From: DASRJG01 sp964647625
GTDB taxonomy: Bacteria > Acidobacteriota > Polarisedimenticolia > Polarisedimenticolales > DASRJG01
NCBI GenBank assembly: GCA_964647625.1
Contig: CAZYHZ010000006.1
Span: forward strand, 44,197 to 108,196
DNA length: 64,000 nucleotides
Reading direction: 5' to 3'
In this document: positions 1-7,931 of the stretch, in pieces
Layout: each line of letters opens with the position of its first letter
How positions within the stretch are numbered: the stretch's first letter is position 1
The notes under the pieces: generated by a model
Told to the model about the DNA's origin: nothing
What the model saw: the letters and a program-made list of their open reading frames with translations, nothing else
The model's database searches: none
Program-made: the position numbers and the translations under genes

Positions 1-201
1 GACGACGAGGTTCGCCGGCGCGACGCCGGGCAGCTCGACCGTGACGAGGAGCGCATCGTCCGCCTCGACGATGTCGACGATCGGGATCCAGCTCCCGCCC
101 TCGCCGTTTCCCGTCCCGAGGTCGAGGAGGTTGTCGAACAGCCGGTTGATCTCGCTCTGGATGCGCGCCACTTCGAGCATCGAGCCCAGTCCCTTCGTCA
201 T
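1..201 (-). CDS. Hsp20/alpha-crystallin family small heat-shock protein (3' truncated by window edge)
   Basis: Only the first 67 codons lie in the window; the gene runs off the left edge. The N-terminus has an amphipathic helix (ARIQSEINRLFDNLLDL) followed by WIPIVDIVEADDALLVTVELPGV, the usual start of the alpha-crystallin domain in bacterial Hsp20 proteins (P-x-DI-E-x-DD-x-ELPGV). Such proteins are ATP-independent holdases that bind unfolding polypeptides in the cytoplasm. ATG at 201 lies 10 nt downstream of the nrdR stop, so it is probably the third gene of the flippase-nrdR operon. The C-terminal IXI motif cannot be seen. Confidence 0.85.
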   Translation of the reverse strand, partial: MTKGLGSMLEVARIQSEINRLFDNLLDLGTGNGEGGSWIPIVDIVEADDALLVTVELPGVAPANLVV

Positions 202-211
202 CGGGCGACCC

Positions 212-670
212 TCACTTCCTCGTCTCGACCAAATTGCGCAGCTCGAACATGAATTCCTCGACGTCCTCGAACTGCCGGTAAACGGAGGCGAACCGGACGT
301 AGGCGACCTTGTCCAGCTCCTTCAATCGATCCATCACGCGCTCGCCGATGACGCCGGCGGAGATCTCCCGCTCGGGCGTGTCCTGGACGAGCTGCTCGAT
401 CTCGTCGACGATCGCCTGAAGCGCCTTCGCCGGCACCGGCCGCTTCTCGCACGCCCGGTGAAGCCCGACCATCAGCTTCTGGCGATCGAACGGCTCGCGG
501 CGGCCGTCTTTCTTGATGACGAAATACGGGATCTCCTCGACGCGCTCGTAGGAGGTGAACCGGCGGCCGCACGAGAGGCACTCGCGGCGCCTCCGGATCG
601 CATCGCCGGCCCCGGTCTCCCGCGAATCCACGACCTTGTCTTTCGTATGGGCGCAGAACGGGCAGATCAC
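212..670 (-). CDS. nrdR: Transcriptional repressor NrdR
   Basis: A 152-aa protein of normal family length. The N-terminal zinc ribbon has CxxC pairs at residues 3/6 and 31/34 (CPFC and CLSC), followed by an ATP-cone domain (about 47-138). NrdR senses ATP/dATP and represses ribonucleotide reductase genes by binding NrdR boxes. The start is GTG at 670, which places the first Cys pair at residues 3/6 as in all NrdR proteins and overlaps the upstream flippase stop by 4 nt (GTGA). No nrd genes are in the window, so its targets lie elsewhere. Identification is secure. Confidence 0.96.
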   Translation of the reverse strand: MICPFCAHTKDKVVDSRETGAGDAIRRRRECLSCGRRFTSYERVEEIPYFVIKKDGRREPFDRQKLMVGLHRACEKRPVPAKALQAIVDEIEQLVQDTPEREISAGVIGERVMDRLKELDKVAYVRFASVYRQFEDVEEFMFELRNLVETRK

Positions 671-1698
671 GGCGTCACCTCGGCGGACCGCGCCCGGCCG
701 AGCTCGCGCACCTGCCGCACCGCCGCCACGAGATCGGACCACGCGACGTTTTCCGTGTAGAGCATCACCGGGCCGAGGAGGAGCACCGGCGTCACGATGG
801 CGAGGTGCATCAGGACGCCCGCGCTCGCCGCGACGGTCGGGTCGACTCCGAACAGGGACGTCAGCCCGAACTGCATCAACGCGTGGTAGCCGCCGACACC
901 GCCGGGCGTCGGAAGCGAGACGCCCAGGGCCAGCAACGGAAGCATGACCAGGACGTCGGCGAACCCGATCGCGGCGCCGACCGCGCGGATGCCGAGCCAC
1001 GTTCCAAGGGCGATCGTCGTCCATGCGAGCAGGCTGTGGATCGCGATCGGCACGACGAGCCGCGGCGAGCGGAGCGCATCGACCCCGCGGGACAGTCCGA
1101 GCACGACCCGGCCACCCCAGCGGATCGGCGCCGGACGCCGCGCGAGCCACGGATCGAGCCGGTTTCCCGCCGCCGAGACGGCGATCAGGAGGATCAACCC
1201 GACGGTCAGCCCCGCCAGCGCAAGCCCCGCCGTGAGGCGAATCCGCGAGGACAGCGCCGCGGACCCGGCGGTGAAGTGGGCGCCCCAGCTGCCGGCGACG
1301 AAGAGGACGACGATCGCCATGCCGTCAAGCACCCGGTCCGCGACGATCGTGCCGAGACACGGCGCCAGCGGGATGTCCTCCTTCGCCGAAAGCAACGCGG
1401 GACGGACGAGCTCGCCGACCCGGCCCGGCATGAGCCATGTGGTCATGTAGCCGAGCATGATCGACGCGAACATCGGTCGAAGCTTGACGTCCGGGCGAAC
1501 CGGATCGAGGAGCTTCCGCCAGCGAAGCATCCGGAAGACGTTGTGAGAGATGTTCACGATCGACCCTGCGAACAGGAGCGGCAGCGATGCCTGAAGCATC
1601 GCAGCCCTCAAGGCCTTGGGGTCCTTGTCGTGGAAGACCCAATAAAGAAGGAGTCCGGCGAGCAGCAGGCCCCCGATCAATTGCAGCGCGGCCTTCAT
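667..1698 (-). CDS. YbhN/UPF0104-type flippase-like integral membrane protein
   Basis: 343 aa with about eight hydrophobic segments starting at residue 5. It carries the conserved cytoplasmic signature GRVGELVRPALL (about 92-103) and the late glycine-rich motif TPGGVGGYHA, typical of the lysylphosphatidylglycerol synthase transmembrane/YbhN family. Members are proposed or shown to move lipids or lipid-linked intermediates across the inner membrane; the substrate here is unknown. It heads the operon with nrdR and hsp20, with a strong promoter immediately upstream. There is no catalytic MprF synthase domain, so aminoacylation of lipid is not expected. Confidence 0.85.
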   Translation of the reverse strand: MKAALQLIGGLLLAGLLLYWVFHDKDPKALRAAMLQASLPLLFAGSIVNISHNVFRMLRWRKLLDPVRPDVKLRPMFASIMLGYMTTWLMPGRVGELVRPALLSAKEDIPLAPCLGTIVADRVLDGMAIVVLFVAGSWGAHFTAGSAALSSRIRLTAGLALAGLTVGLILLIAVSAAGNRLDPWLARRPAPIRWGGRVVLGLSRGVDALRSPRLVVPIAIHSLLAWTTIALGTWLGIRAVGAAIGFADVLVMLPLLALGVSLPTPGGVGGYHALMQFGLTSLFGVDPTVAASAGVLMHLAIVTPVLLLGPVMLYTENVAWSDLVAAVRQVRELGRARSAEVTP

Positions 1699-1707
1699 GG
1701 CGGCGCC

Positions 1708-1736
1708 AATCTAGGGCAGCGCACACCCAAGGTCAA
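1708..1736 (-). promoter_or_regulatory. Sigma-70-type promoter of the flippase-nrdR-hsp20 operon, probably leaderless
   Basis: On the minus strand TTGACC (1736-1731), a 17-nt spacer and TAGATT (1713-1708) match the -35/-10 consensus at 5/6 and 4/6. The ATG at 1698 begins only 9 nt after the -10 box, so transcription would start within about 3 nt of the start codon. No Shine-Dalgarno sequence precedes the ATG, consistent with a leaderless mRNA. Confidence 0.62.
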
Positions 1737-1814
1737 TCGAGTCTCGTGCGATGTTTGGCGCGAAAGGGCTCATCCTCGACGCGGAACGGGCGATCCTCGA
1801 CCGATCCCGCCCAT

Positions 1815-3446
1815 TCAGACTTCCTGCGGGGCTTTGGCGCGAGCGCGGACGGTGTCGAACCGCTTGAGGACGACCTTCCCGGACGCCGCGCCGCGCACGC
1901 GATGGACGTTTTTTCGCTTGGTCCAGTGAACGTCGGCGGCGCCCTGCTCGCGGGCGTCGCTGAACCACACGGCGAAGGCGGCCGCTTCGGCGAGGGTCGC
2001 GGGGGGCGGCGACCCCGCCCGATCGGGGTTGCGTATGACGACGTGCGCCCCGGCGGTACCGGCGGCGTGAAGCCAGAAGTCGTCGGCTCCCGCGATCTTG
2101 AACGTCAGGCGGTCGTTGTCCTTCCCGGTACGGCCGATGAGGATCGTCCACCCTTCGACGCTCGTGGCGATTCGCACGCCGGCCAGCCGGGGCGCGGCCG
2201 TTCGCGCCGCCTCGCGCGCGACCCGAGTCGGACGGACCAGACCGACGGGGAGCCCGAGCGCCCGCATGCTCGCCTCGAGCGCATCGGCGCCGGCGTCGTC
2301 CCGCGCTGCCTCCTGGTCGGGAACGAGCGCCTCGAGGCGCGTCCTCTTCGTCTCGAGGGACGCCAACCGGTTCCTTGCCGCGACGACGCCGCGCTGCGCC
2401 CGGCGGTGGCGGCGGAACAGGTCGTCGGCGATCGCCGTCAGCGGCTTGTCCGGTGGTGCGGGGATCTCGATCTCACCCTCCGCCGCATAGGGATCGGGGA
2501 CGATCACGACTGTCCCGACACGGCGCGCCGCATGGAGCCCGGCGAGGAGCGCCTCCCCCATGATCCGCGAGCGGTCGTCGGTGGAGAATCGATCCCGCTC
2601 GCCCTCGACGCGACGGATGGCGTCCGCCGCTCGGTCGATCTCGCGGCGGAGAATTCGACCGAGGCCCGCGAGCCTCGACTCGGTTCGCGCGCGCTCGTCT
2701 TGCCGCTCGTAGAACCATCCCGCGGTCTCGGGCGCGCTACCCCTGATCGATAGACTCCGATCCGCGGCCGGCGAAGGCCGCCAAGGCAGCAGGCGAACGT
2801 CTCCCTCGGCGACGATCTCGCTTTCGCCGCGAAGAATCGATTCAAGACGAGAGCACAGAACCGTGCCGGGCGATCGCCCGGATTGCCGCGCCTCAGCCTC
2901 GGCCAGCTCGATCACAGACTGGCTGATCCCGATCAGCCGTGGCGCTCCGGCACGGAGCGCGGCATCGACTTCCTCTGCACTTGCGCCGAACCCATCCAAG
3001 CCGGCTGGCCTAGTCGTCGATCGGGACTGCTCACCCGTGCTCGAACGGCGGAGCCCACCGGTCATCGTCCCCTGGTCATCCAGCGCGAGGTTGGCCCGGC
3101 TGGGAGCGAGATCCATGACCAGTGCCTTGCCGCCGTCGAACTCCCATCGAACCGTCCGATCGCTCGACTGCTTGATCACCCGGACCAGACGTCGCCCGGT
3201 CAGGTCTCTGGCCACAGCGGCGATCCAAGGCGCCGGAGACCATCGAGGTCCCTTCCAGCGTTTCGTTTCCGCCGCGATCCATGGGCGAACGGGGTCGAGA
3301 CTGGCGACGATGACGCTCGATGCGTCCGGTCCGGCGAAGACGAGGCGGAAGCGACGGTCCGATTCTTGGACGAACTCGGTCAGGTGGGTCGAGGGAAGCA
3401 GCGCCGCCCACTCGATGGCTAGTCGGGTCAGGACGAGGTTATCGAT
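1815..3446 (-). CDS. rqcH: RqcH / Rqc2-Tae2-like NFACT protein (ribosome quality control); start codon unusual
   Basis: Counting from the codon at 3446 gives 543 aa. The domains are NFACT-N (about 1-200), a coiled-coil middle (about 245-400) and a C-terminal NFACT-R domain (about 430-530) with DDFWLHAAGTAGAHVVI and KRKNV motifs. The DR motif needed for C-terminal alanine tailing by RqcH is present at D96-R97 (SSDRTVRW), almost the same numbering as in Bacillus. RqcH binds stalled 50S-peptidyl-tRNA complexes and recruits tRNA-Ala. The frame has no ATG, GTG or TTG at the family N-terminus. The residue that aligns with Met is ATC at 3446, 1 nt after the carD stop; CTG at 3431 is an alternative. 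The nearest in-frame canonical codon is GTG at 3575, inside carD. Confidence 0.85.
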   Translation of the reverse strand: MDNLVLTRLAIEWAALLPSTHLTEFVQESDRRFRLVFAGPDASSVIVASLDPVRPWIAAETKRWKGPRWSPAPWIAAVARDLTGRRLVRVIKQSSDRTVRWEFDGGKALVMDLAPSRANLALDDQGTMTGGLRRSSTGEQSRSTTRPAGLDGFGASAEEVDAALRAGAPRLIGISQSVIELAEAEARQSGRSPGTVLCSRLESILRGESEIVAEGDVRLLPWRPSPAADRSLSIRGSAPETAGWFYERQDERARTESRLAGLGRILRREIDRAADAIRRVEGERDRFSTDDRSRIMGEALLAGLHAARRVGTVVIVPDPYAAEGEIEIPAPPDKPLTAIADDLFRRHRRAQRGVVAARNRLASLETKRTRLEALVPDQEAARDDAGADALEASMRALGLPVGLVRPTRVAREAARTAAPRLAGVRIATSVEGWTILIGRTGKDNDRLTFKIAGADDFWLHAAGTAGAHVVIRNPDRAGSPPPATLAEAAAFAVWFSDAREQGAADVHWTKRKNVHRVRGAASGKVVLKRFDTVRARAKAPQEV

Positions 3447-3447
3447 C

Positions 3448-3963
3448 TCAGTGCGCGACCTTGACCTTGGCGCCCTTGAGAGAGTCGGCGAGCGCCGCGT
3501 CGATCTCGCCCTCGACTTTCTCGACCGTCTTGTTGCCCGCTTCGGCGAGCTCGGAGACGAGGAGAAAACGGGCACGATCGAGCATTTTGCGCTCGCGATA
3601 GGACAGGGGCTTGATCTCGGCGAGGATCGTCAGGCTCTTCAGGACCTCGGCGACGGCGCGGATATCGCCGGTGCGCATCTTTTCGGAGTTCGCCTGGAAA
3701 CGGCCCTTCCAGTCGTCGTATGTGGCGACCTCACCCATTTTGAGGACGTCCATGACCCGAGTGACCTCGCGTTTGGTCAGCACCTTCCGCAAGCCGACGG
3801 CGATCGTGTTGCCGACCGGGACCATCACCGTGCTGTCGGTAGAGATGATGCGGAGGCAGTAGAACGACGAGACCAAGTCCCCCACGGACTTCTTGGTGAC
3901 TTGCTCGATGACCCCTACGCCATGATTCGGGTATACGACCTTATCGCCGACCTTGAAGTCCAA
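3448..3963 (-). CDS. carD: CarD-family transcriptional regulator
   Basis: 171 aa from the TTG at 3963. The N-terminal Tudor-like RNA-polymerase interaction domain (FKVGDKVVYPNHGVGVIE, residues 3-20) is followed by a helical DNA-binding domain (about 65-160). CarD binds the RNA polymerase beta subunit and the upstream edge of the promoter bubble and stabilises open complexes. TTG is preferred because GGGGAGG lies 6 nt upstream and the protein would then begin as CarD proteins normally do. The in-frame ATG at 3978 has no Shine-Dalgarno and sits about 6 nt from the predicted transcription start. It is probably co-transcribed with rqcH immediately downstream. Confidence 0.9.
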   Translation of the reverse strand: MDFKVGDKVVYPNHGVGVIEQVTKKSVGDLVSSFYCLRIISTDSTVMVPVGNTIAVGLRKVLTKREVTRVMDVLKMGEVATYDDWKGRFQANSEKMRTGDIRAVAEVLKSLTILAEIKPLSYRERKMLDRARFLLVSELAEAGNKTVEKVEGEIDAALADSLKGAKVKVAH

Positions 3964-3976
3964 GCGGGACCTCCCC
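3961..3976 (-). promoter_or_regulatory. Shine-Dalgarno that decides a TTG start for carD
   Basis: GGGGAGG (3976-3970) lies 6 nt before TTG (3963-3961). The ATG at 3978 overlaps the start of this block and has no purine-rich site of its own, so the shorter CarD is favoured. Confidence 0.7.
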
Positions 3977-3990
3977 ATGTACGGATTGCC

Positions 3991-4019
3991 ATGGTACCCG
4001 AAACGAATTGAATCTGCAA
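3991..4019 (-). promoter_or_regulatory. Promoter of carD
   Basis: TTGCAG (4019-4014), a 17-nt spacer and TACCAT (3996-3991) on the minus strand. Predicted transcription starts near 3984, leaving a leader of about 20 nt before the TTG start. It is divergent from the tRNA-Leu promoter with about 30 bp between the two -35 boxes. Confidence 0.6.
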
Positions 4020-4046
4020 GACTTCCGGGCCATGGGCCGGTCGCAC

Positions 4047-4076
4047 TTGACACTGCGCAGATGACGACGATACGCT
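4047..4076 (+). promoter_or_regulatory. Promoter of tRNA-Leu(CAA)
   Basis: A perfect -35 TTGACA (4047-4052), an 18-nt spacer and TACGCT (4071-4076), ending 13 nt before the tRNA. The block TTGACACTGCGC is identical to the one in front of the second tRNA-Leu at 49610. Confidence 0.7.
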
Positions 4077-4089
4077 CGGTTCCCGCCGC

Positions 4090-4176
4090 GCCGGAGTGGC
4101 GGAATGGCAGACGCAGGGGACTCAAAATCCCCCGATCCTTGCGGTCGTGTGGGTTCAACTCCCACCTCCGGCACCA
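4090..4176 (+). tRNA. tRNA-Leu (anticodon CAA)
   Basis: An 87-nt gene with encoded CCA. The acceptor stem is GCCGGAG/CTCCGGC, discriminator A at 4173. The anticodon stem GGGGA/TCCCC encloses the loop CTCAAAA, giving anticodon CAA (reads UUG). A long variable arm typical of class II tRNAs and a GGTTCAACTCC T-arm are present. The pepF-like gene begins 14 nt downstream. Confidence 0.97.
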
Positions 4177-4190
4177 GACGAGGGCCCCCG

Positions 4191-5981
4191 ATGAGCGTCA
4201 CCCCTGCCTTGGAGGAGACCTGGAGTCTCGAGGACCTTTACGCCTCGGACGCCGAGTTCTGGGCCGAGAAGCGCCGGATCGATGAGGCGCTCCCCGGCCT
4301 TTCCCGGTACGCCGGGACGCTGGGCTCGTCGGCGGTCGCCATGGTCCTGGCCCTGGAAGCGATCACCGAGGCTTCGAAGACGTTGAGCCGCCTCTTCGCC
4401 TACGCCTCGATGAAGTCGGACGGCGATCTCCGGGTCGCCGCGAATCAGGGAATGCGGCAGGAAGTCGAGATCGCGCACACCGAGATGTCGCGCCGGACGT
4501 CCTACCTGAGGCCGGAGATCCTGGCCCTGCGCGAGGGGCTCGTCGAAGCGCATTTGGCGGAAGAGCCGCGACTCGCCCCATTCGCGCAATTCTTGAAGAA
4601 CCTCGTCCGCCAGCGGTCTCACGTGCTCTCCCCGCCCGAGGAAAACCTGCTGGCCGAAGCCGGGCTCATCTTCGGCGGCCCCAACCAGATCTTCGGGATT
4701 TTGAACAACGCCGAGATGCCGCGATCGACCGTGTCGCTCGGATCCGGCGAATCCGTGACGCTGACGCCGGCGGTGTTCTCGCTGGTGCGCACCTCGAGCG
4801 TCAGGGACGACCGGGAGATCGCGACCCGGGCGTACTTCTCCGGGTATCGCGCCTTCGAGGCGACCTATGGATCGAACTTGTTCGAGTGCCTCAAGACGCA
4901 CGTCTTCCGGGCCCGCGCGCGGCGATACGACTCGTGCCTCTCGGCGGCGCTCGACGGCGACAACGTACCGTCCAAGGTTTACGTCAATCTCATCGATCAG
5001 GTGAAGCTGCACCTGCCGTCGATCCACCGGTACTTCCGTCTCCGCGCGAAGGCGCTCCGACTGCCGGGACTCACGTACTTCGACCTGCACTGCCCGCTGG
5101 GCGAAGGCGGGAACCGCAAGTACGACGTCGAGACCGCCAAGCAGCTCGTCATGCAGTCCATGGCGCCCCTCGGGGCCCCCTACCTCGCCGCGCTCCAGCA
5201 GTCGTTCGAGCGCCGGTGGATCGACTGGCACCCGGCGCCGGGCAAGCGGTCGGGGGCGTACGCGACCGGAGCCGCCTACGACGTCCACCCCTACATGCTG
5301 TTGAATTTCAACGGCGACTTCGACAGCGTGAGCACGCTCACGCACGAAGCCGGCCATGCGATGCACTCCTTCTTCAGCAATCGAACGCAGCCGTACGCGT
5401 GCGCGGACTACAGCATCTTCGTGGCGGAGGTGGCCTCGACGTTCAACGAGGCGCTCCTGATCGAGCGGCTGCTCGGCGAGGCCCAGGACCGCCAGGAACG
5501 GATCTTCCTCCTCGGCCACTGGCTGGACGGCATCCGCGCGACGCTGTTCCGTCAGACGTTCTTCGCCGAGTTCGAGCTGCGCATCCACGAGCGTGCGGAG
5601 CGGGGCGAGGCGCTCACCGGCGAATCCCTGTCGAAGATGTACCTCGAGCTGGTGCGCGCGTACCAAGGGCACGATGACGGCGCCTGCGCGGTCGACGACC
5701 TCTTCGCGATCGAGTGGGCCTGCGTGCCGCACTTCTACTATGACTTCTACGTCTATCAGTACGCGACCGGCATCGTGGCGGCGAACAGCTTGGCCCGCGA
5801 CGTCCTCAACAAGAGGCCGGGAGCGGCCGAGCGCTACACGCGGTTCCTGGGAAGCGGCGGCGCCGACTATCCGCTCGAGCTGCTGCGCGCCGCCGGAGTC
5901 GACCTCGAGACCGAATCCCCTTACGACTCGACGTTCCGCGCCGTCGACGAGAAGCTCGATGCGCTGGAAGAGCTGCTCTGA
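4191..5981 (+). CDS. pepF: Oligoendopeptidase F-type M3 metallopeptidase
   Basis: 596 aa. The zinc-binding HExxH is at H385-E386-H389 (LTHEAGHAMH), with the downstream glutamate in VAEVASTFNEALL as third ligand, and an M3 N-terminal helical domain with the PepF signature WSLEDLYASD near residue 11. M3 enzymes of this type cleave cytoplasmic oligopeptides of roughly 7-17 residues. The ATG at 4191 is chosen because translation further upstream would run through the tRNA gene. There is no signal peptide. It ends at a palindromic intergenic element facing a convergent operon. Confidence 0.93.
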   Translation: MSVTPALEETWSLEDLYASDAEFWAEKRRIDEALPGLSRYAGTLGSSAVAMVLALEAITEASKTLSRLFAYASMKSDGDLRVAANQGMRQEVEIAHTEMSRRTSYLRPEILALREGLVEAHLAEEPRLAPFAQFLKNLVRQRSHVLSPPEENLLAEAGLIFGGPNQIFGILNNAEMPRSTVSLGSGESVTLTPAVFSLVRTSSVRDDREIATRAYFSGYRAFEATYGSNLFECLKTHVFRARARRYDSCLSAALDGDNVPSKVYVNLIDQVKLHLPSIHRYFRLRAKALRLPGLTYFDLHCPLGEGGNRKYDVETAKQLVMQSMAPLGAPYLAALQQSFERRWIDWHPAPGKRSGAYATGAAYDVHPYMLLNFNGDFDSVSTLTHEAGHAMHSFFSNRTQPYACADYSIFVAEVASTFNEALLIERLLGEAQDRQERIFLLGHWLDGIRATLFRQTFFAEFELRIHERAERGEALTGESLSKMYLELVRAYQGHDDGACAVDDLFAIEWACVPHFYYDFYVYQYATGIVAANSLARDVLNKRPGAAERYTRFLGSGGADYPLELLRAAGVDLETESPYDSTFRAVDEKLDALEELL

Positions 5982-5984
5982 AGA

Positions 5985-6046
5985 CAGTCGAGAGTCTGCA
6001 ACCCTGAACTCTTGACTCTTAACTCTCGACGCTCGACTCTCGACTA
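5985..6046. repeat. Intergenic palindromic element, family 2 (AGTCGAGAGT/ACTCTCGACT)
   Basis: This sits between the convergent pepF and DUF2752 genes. It carries AGTCGAGAGT on the left and repeated ACTCTCGACT-like blocks on the right, which can fold into a hairpin. Related sequences are at 15537-15642 and 45712-45744. The DUF2752 TAG stop (6046-6044) is at its right edge. It may act as a two-way terminator. Confidence 0.6.
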
Positions 6047-6445
6047 GATCCCGTGTACGAAGAGCCACACCCAGTTGGCGACTACGATCGCCGCAACGAG
6101 CACCATGAGACGCGGCTTCGCCCCCGGGTCGAGCGCCGGACGCATCCCTCCGAGCGCGAACCAGACCGGCGCCGCGAGCCCGAGCCCGACGAACCCTGCG
6201 GCGGACGTCGTCGTCAACGGATTGGTCGCCAGCGCCCCGGCGACGTCGGCGTGAAGCAGCCGCAACATCGCGCGCGTCGAGCCGCAGCCGGGGCACGGCC
6301 ATCCCGTCACGGCGTGCCAGACGCACGGGGGAAGGAACGGGGCCGCCGCCCGCCAGACCGGCCCGAGAGCGATCGCCAGTCCCGCACAAACCGCCCACAG
6401 GATCGCCACCTGACGATCGTCGCGGGTCGGGGTGCGCCAGGTCAT
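6044..6445 (-). CDS. DUF2752 family small membrane protein
   Basis: 133 aa with the family hallmark WPCPGCGSTRA (about 49-59) followed by a conserved TNPL segment, and three hydrophobic helices (about 15-33, 84-100, 112-131). The function of DUF2752 proteins is not established. The start ATG overlaps the stop of the upstream Yip1-like gene by 4 nt (ATGA), so the two are translationally coupled. The TAG stop lies at the edge of a palindromic element. Confidence 0.85.
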   Translation of the reverse strand: MTWRTPTRDDRQVAILWAVCAGLAIALGPVWRAAAPFLPPCVWHAVTGWPCPGCGSTRAMLRLLHADVAGALATNPLTTTSAAGFVGLGLAAPVWFALGGMRPALDPGAKPRLMVLVAAIVVANWVWLFVHGI

Positions 6446-7140
6446 TTCATGTTTTGAATCGCCTGGAGGACCGCGGTCCCGACGAGGGCGGACCCCGCGG
6501 CGATGCAGGCGCAGCATAGAACGATGGGAATGATGATGCTCAACGCCGCCTTCCAGGGCTCGGTCTTGTGGACGATCGTCAGGCCGATTCCGTCGAGGAT
6601 CAGCCTCCAGACCAACCCGACCAGCCCGCCGAGCCCGGGAACGATGGCGCAGATCTGCGTCGTCTCCGCGTAGCAGACCACACGCAGCGAGGCGGCGAAT
6701 CCCCGGCCGGCCCCGCCGAGCAATGACAGCGTCAGGTGAACGAGCCCCGTCCAGATGAACAGGCCGATGAGCGCGATCAGAGGTGTGACGATCAGGCTGA
6801 GGACCAGCTGCAGGCCTCCCGGCCGGTGCATCAACGGCGCGATGCGCTCGAACTCCGATCCCGCGAGACTGCGAACCATTCCGATCAGCGAGTCGAAGAG
6901 GAGATAGCTCCAGAGCTGGCCGATGCAGGCGCCGATCAAGATCCACAGCACGAAGTAGGCGATCGGACGAACCAGATCGACGTCCAAGCTCATCGTCGAG
7001 TACGCGGCGATCGGCTGCCCCAGGATCTTTCCCGCCGTCGGAAAGATCGAGCCCAACCCCGCAGACGGTTCTTCCCAGGGCAGGCCGGGCAAGGGGGCAG
7101 GCGCGGTTGGACCGGGCTCGATGGGGGGAAGCTCGCTCAC
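6442..7140 (-). CDS. Yip1-domain integral membrane protein
   Basis: 232 aa. A proline-rich N-terminal tail of about 55 residues precedes about five transmembrane segments (near 62-80, 108-130, 135-150, 165-185 and 205-225), the layout of bacterial Yip1-domain proteins. The biological role in bacteria is unknown. It lies between a metallophosphoesterase gene 25 nt upstream and DUF2752 overlapping by 4 nt downstream, forming a three-gene minus-strand operon. Confidence 0.78.
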   Translation of the reverse strand: MSELPPIEPGPTAPAPLPGLPWEEPSAGLGSIFPTAGKILGQPIAAYSTMSLDVDLVRPIAYFVLWILIGACIGQLWSYLLFDSLIGMVRSLAGSEFERIAPLMHRPGGLQLVLSLIVTPLIALIGLFIWTGLVHLTLSLLGGAGRGFAASLRVVCYAETTQICAIVPGLGGLVGLVWRLILDGIGLTIVHKTEPWKAALSIIIPIVLCCACIAAGSALVGTAVLQAIQNMK

Positions 7141-7165
7141 GGGGACGCCCTCCGCTGACTCGGCG

Positions 7166-7864
7166 TCAGTCTAACAGCGCCGGAGCGAAATCGATCGCGT
7201 CGGCTGCGACGAGGCGATAGCGAATTCCGTCGTGATCGCCAGTCATGGCCAGCGCGTGGTCGGCTCCGTGCAGGTGCCCGTAGACGCAGGTGCGGACTCC
7301 GCCCGCTTTCAGCGCCGCGACGACGTCACCGGGGTCACGGCCTTCGATCCACGGCGGGAAGTGAAGCATCGCGATGCGGTGCTTCTCCCGCCCGAACTTC
7401 CGGTCGGCGTCCTCGATCGACAGCCGGAGACGGCCGAGCTCCCGTTGGAAGATCGCCGGATCGTTCGGCCCCGAGAGCGGATCGTCGGGAGCGACCCATC
7501 CTCTTCCGCCGACGAGCACCGTCTCGCCGAGATCGAACGCATCGTTCTGGAGCGCGAGGCAGCGCGGCGGCAGCGCCCTCCGGACCTTGGCCACGCTGTC
7601 CCACCATCCATCGTGATTTCCGCGGAGCAGGTATTTCGTCCCCGGTCGCGCGCCGATCCACGCGAGATCCGGACTCGCTTCTTCGAGGTTTCGTGCCCAG
7701 CTCAGATCGCCGGGAAGGAGAACGACGTCGTCCTGCGCCACCCGCTCGTCCCAAGAGACCGCCATCCGGTCGGCGTGGCGAGCCCACACCGCGCCGAATA
7801 CGTCCATCGGCTTGGCCCCCGAAGACGAAAGGTGGAGGTCGGCGATGGCGAACACCCGCGGCAT
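7166..7864 (-). CDS. Metallophosphoesterase (calcineurin-like)
   Basis: 232 aa. The metal-binding motifs of the calcineurin-like fold are all visible in order: DLHL (9-12), GDLSW (about 52-56), GNHDGWW (about 81-87), a histidine in MLHFPP (about 162-167) and GHLHG (about 193-197). The substrate is unknown; close relatives are annotated only as predicted phosphohydrolases. There is no signal peptide, so it acts in the cytoplasm. First gene of the operon with Yip1 and DUF2752; divergent from the secreted TPR protein at 7932. Confidence 0.88.
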   Translation of the reverse strand: MPRVFAIADLHLSSSGAKPMDVFGAVWARHADRMAVSWDERVAQDDVVLLPGDLSWARNLEEASPDLAWIGARPGTKYLLRGNHDGWWDSVAKVRRALPPRCLALQNDAFDLGETVLVGGRGWVAPDDPLSGPNDPAIFQRELGRLRLSIEDADRKFGREKHRIAMLHFPPWIEGRDPGDVVAALKAGGVRTCVYGHLHGADHALAMTGDHDGIRYRLVAADAIDFAPALLD

Positions 7865-7875
7865 GGAGGCGATCG

Positions 7876-7904
7876 TAGCAAAGCCCGTCGTCCGCCTTTA
7901 TCAT
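7876..7904 (+). promoter_or_regulatory. Candidate promoter of the secreted TPR protein gene
   Basis: TAGCAA (7876-7881), a 17-nt spacer and TATCAT (7899-7904), followed by GCGGGGTTGCCGC, which could form a short hairpin, then GGGAGA before the ATG at 7932. The -35 is weak and the -10 good. Confidence 0.4.
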
Positions 7905-7931
7905 GCGGGGTTGCCGCATGGGAGACGCCCG

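Noticed and set aside
4104..4190. Upstream ATG (4104) for pepF
   Set aside because: Translation from it would pass through the tRNA-Leu gene; ATG 4191 gives the normal PepF N-terminus.
4155..6398. 747-codon minus-strand open frame opposite pepF and through the tRNA 3' end
   Set aside because: It runs across the real M3 peptidase and into a tRNA gene and has Arg/Glu/Val-rich low-complexity translation.
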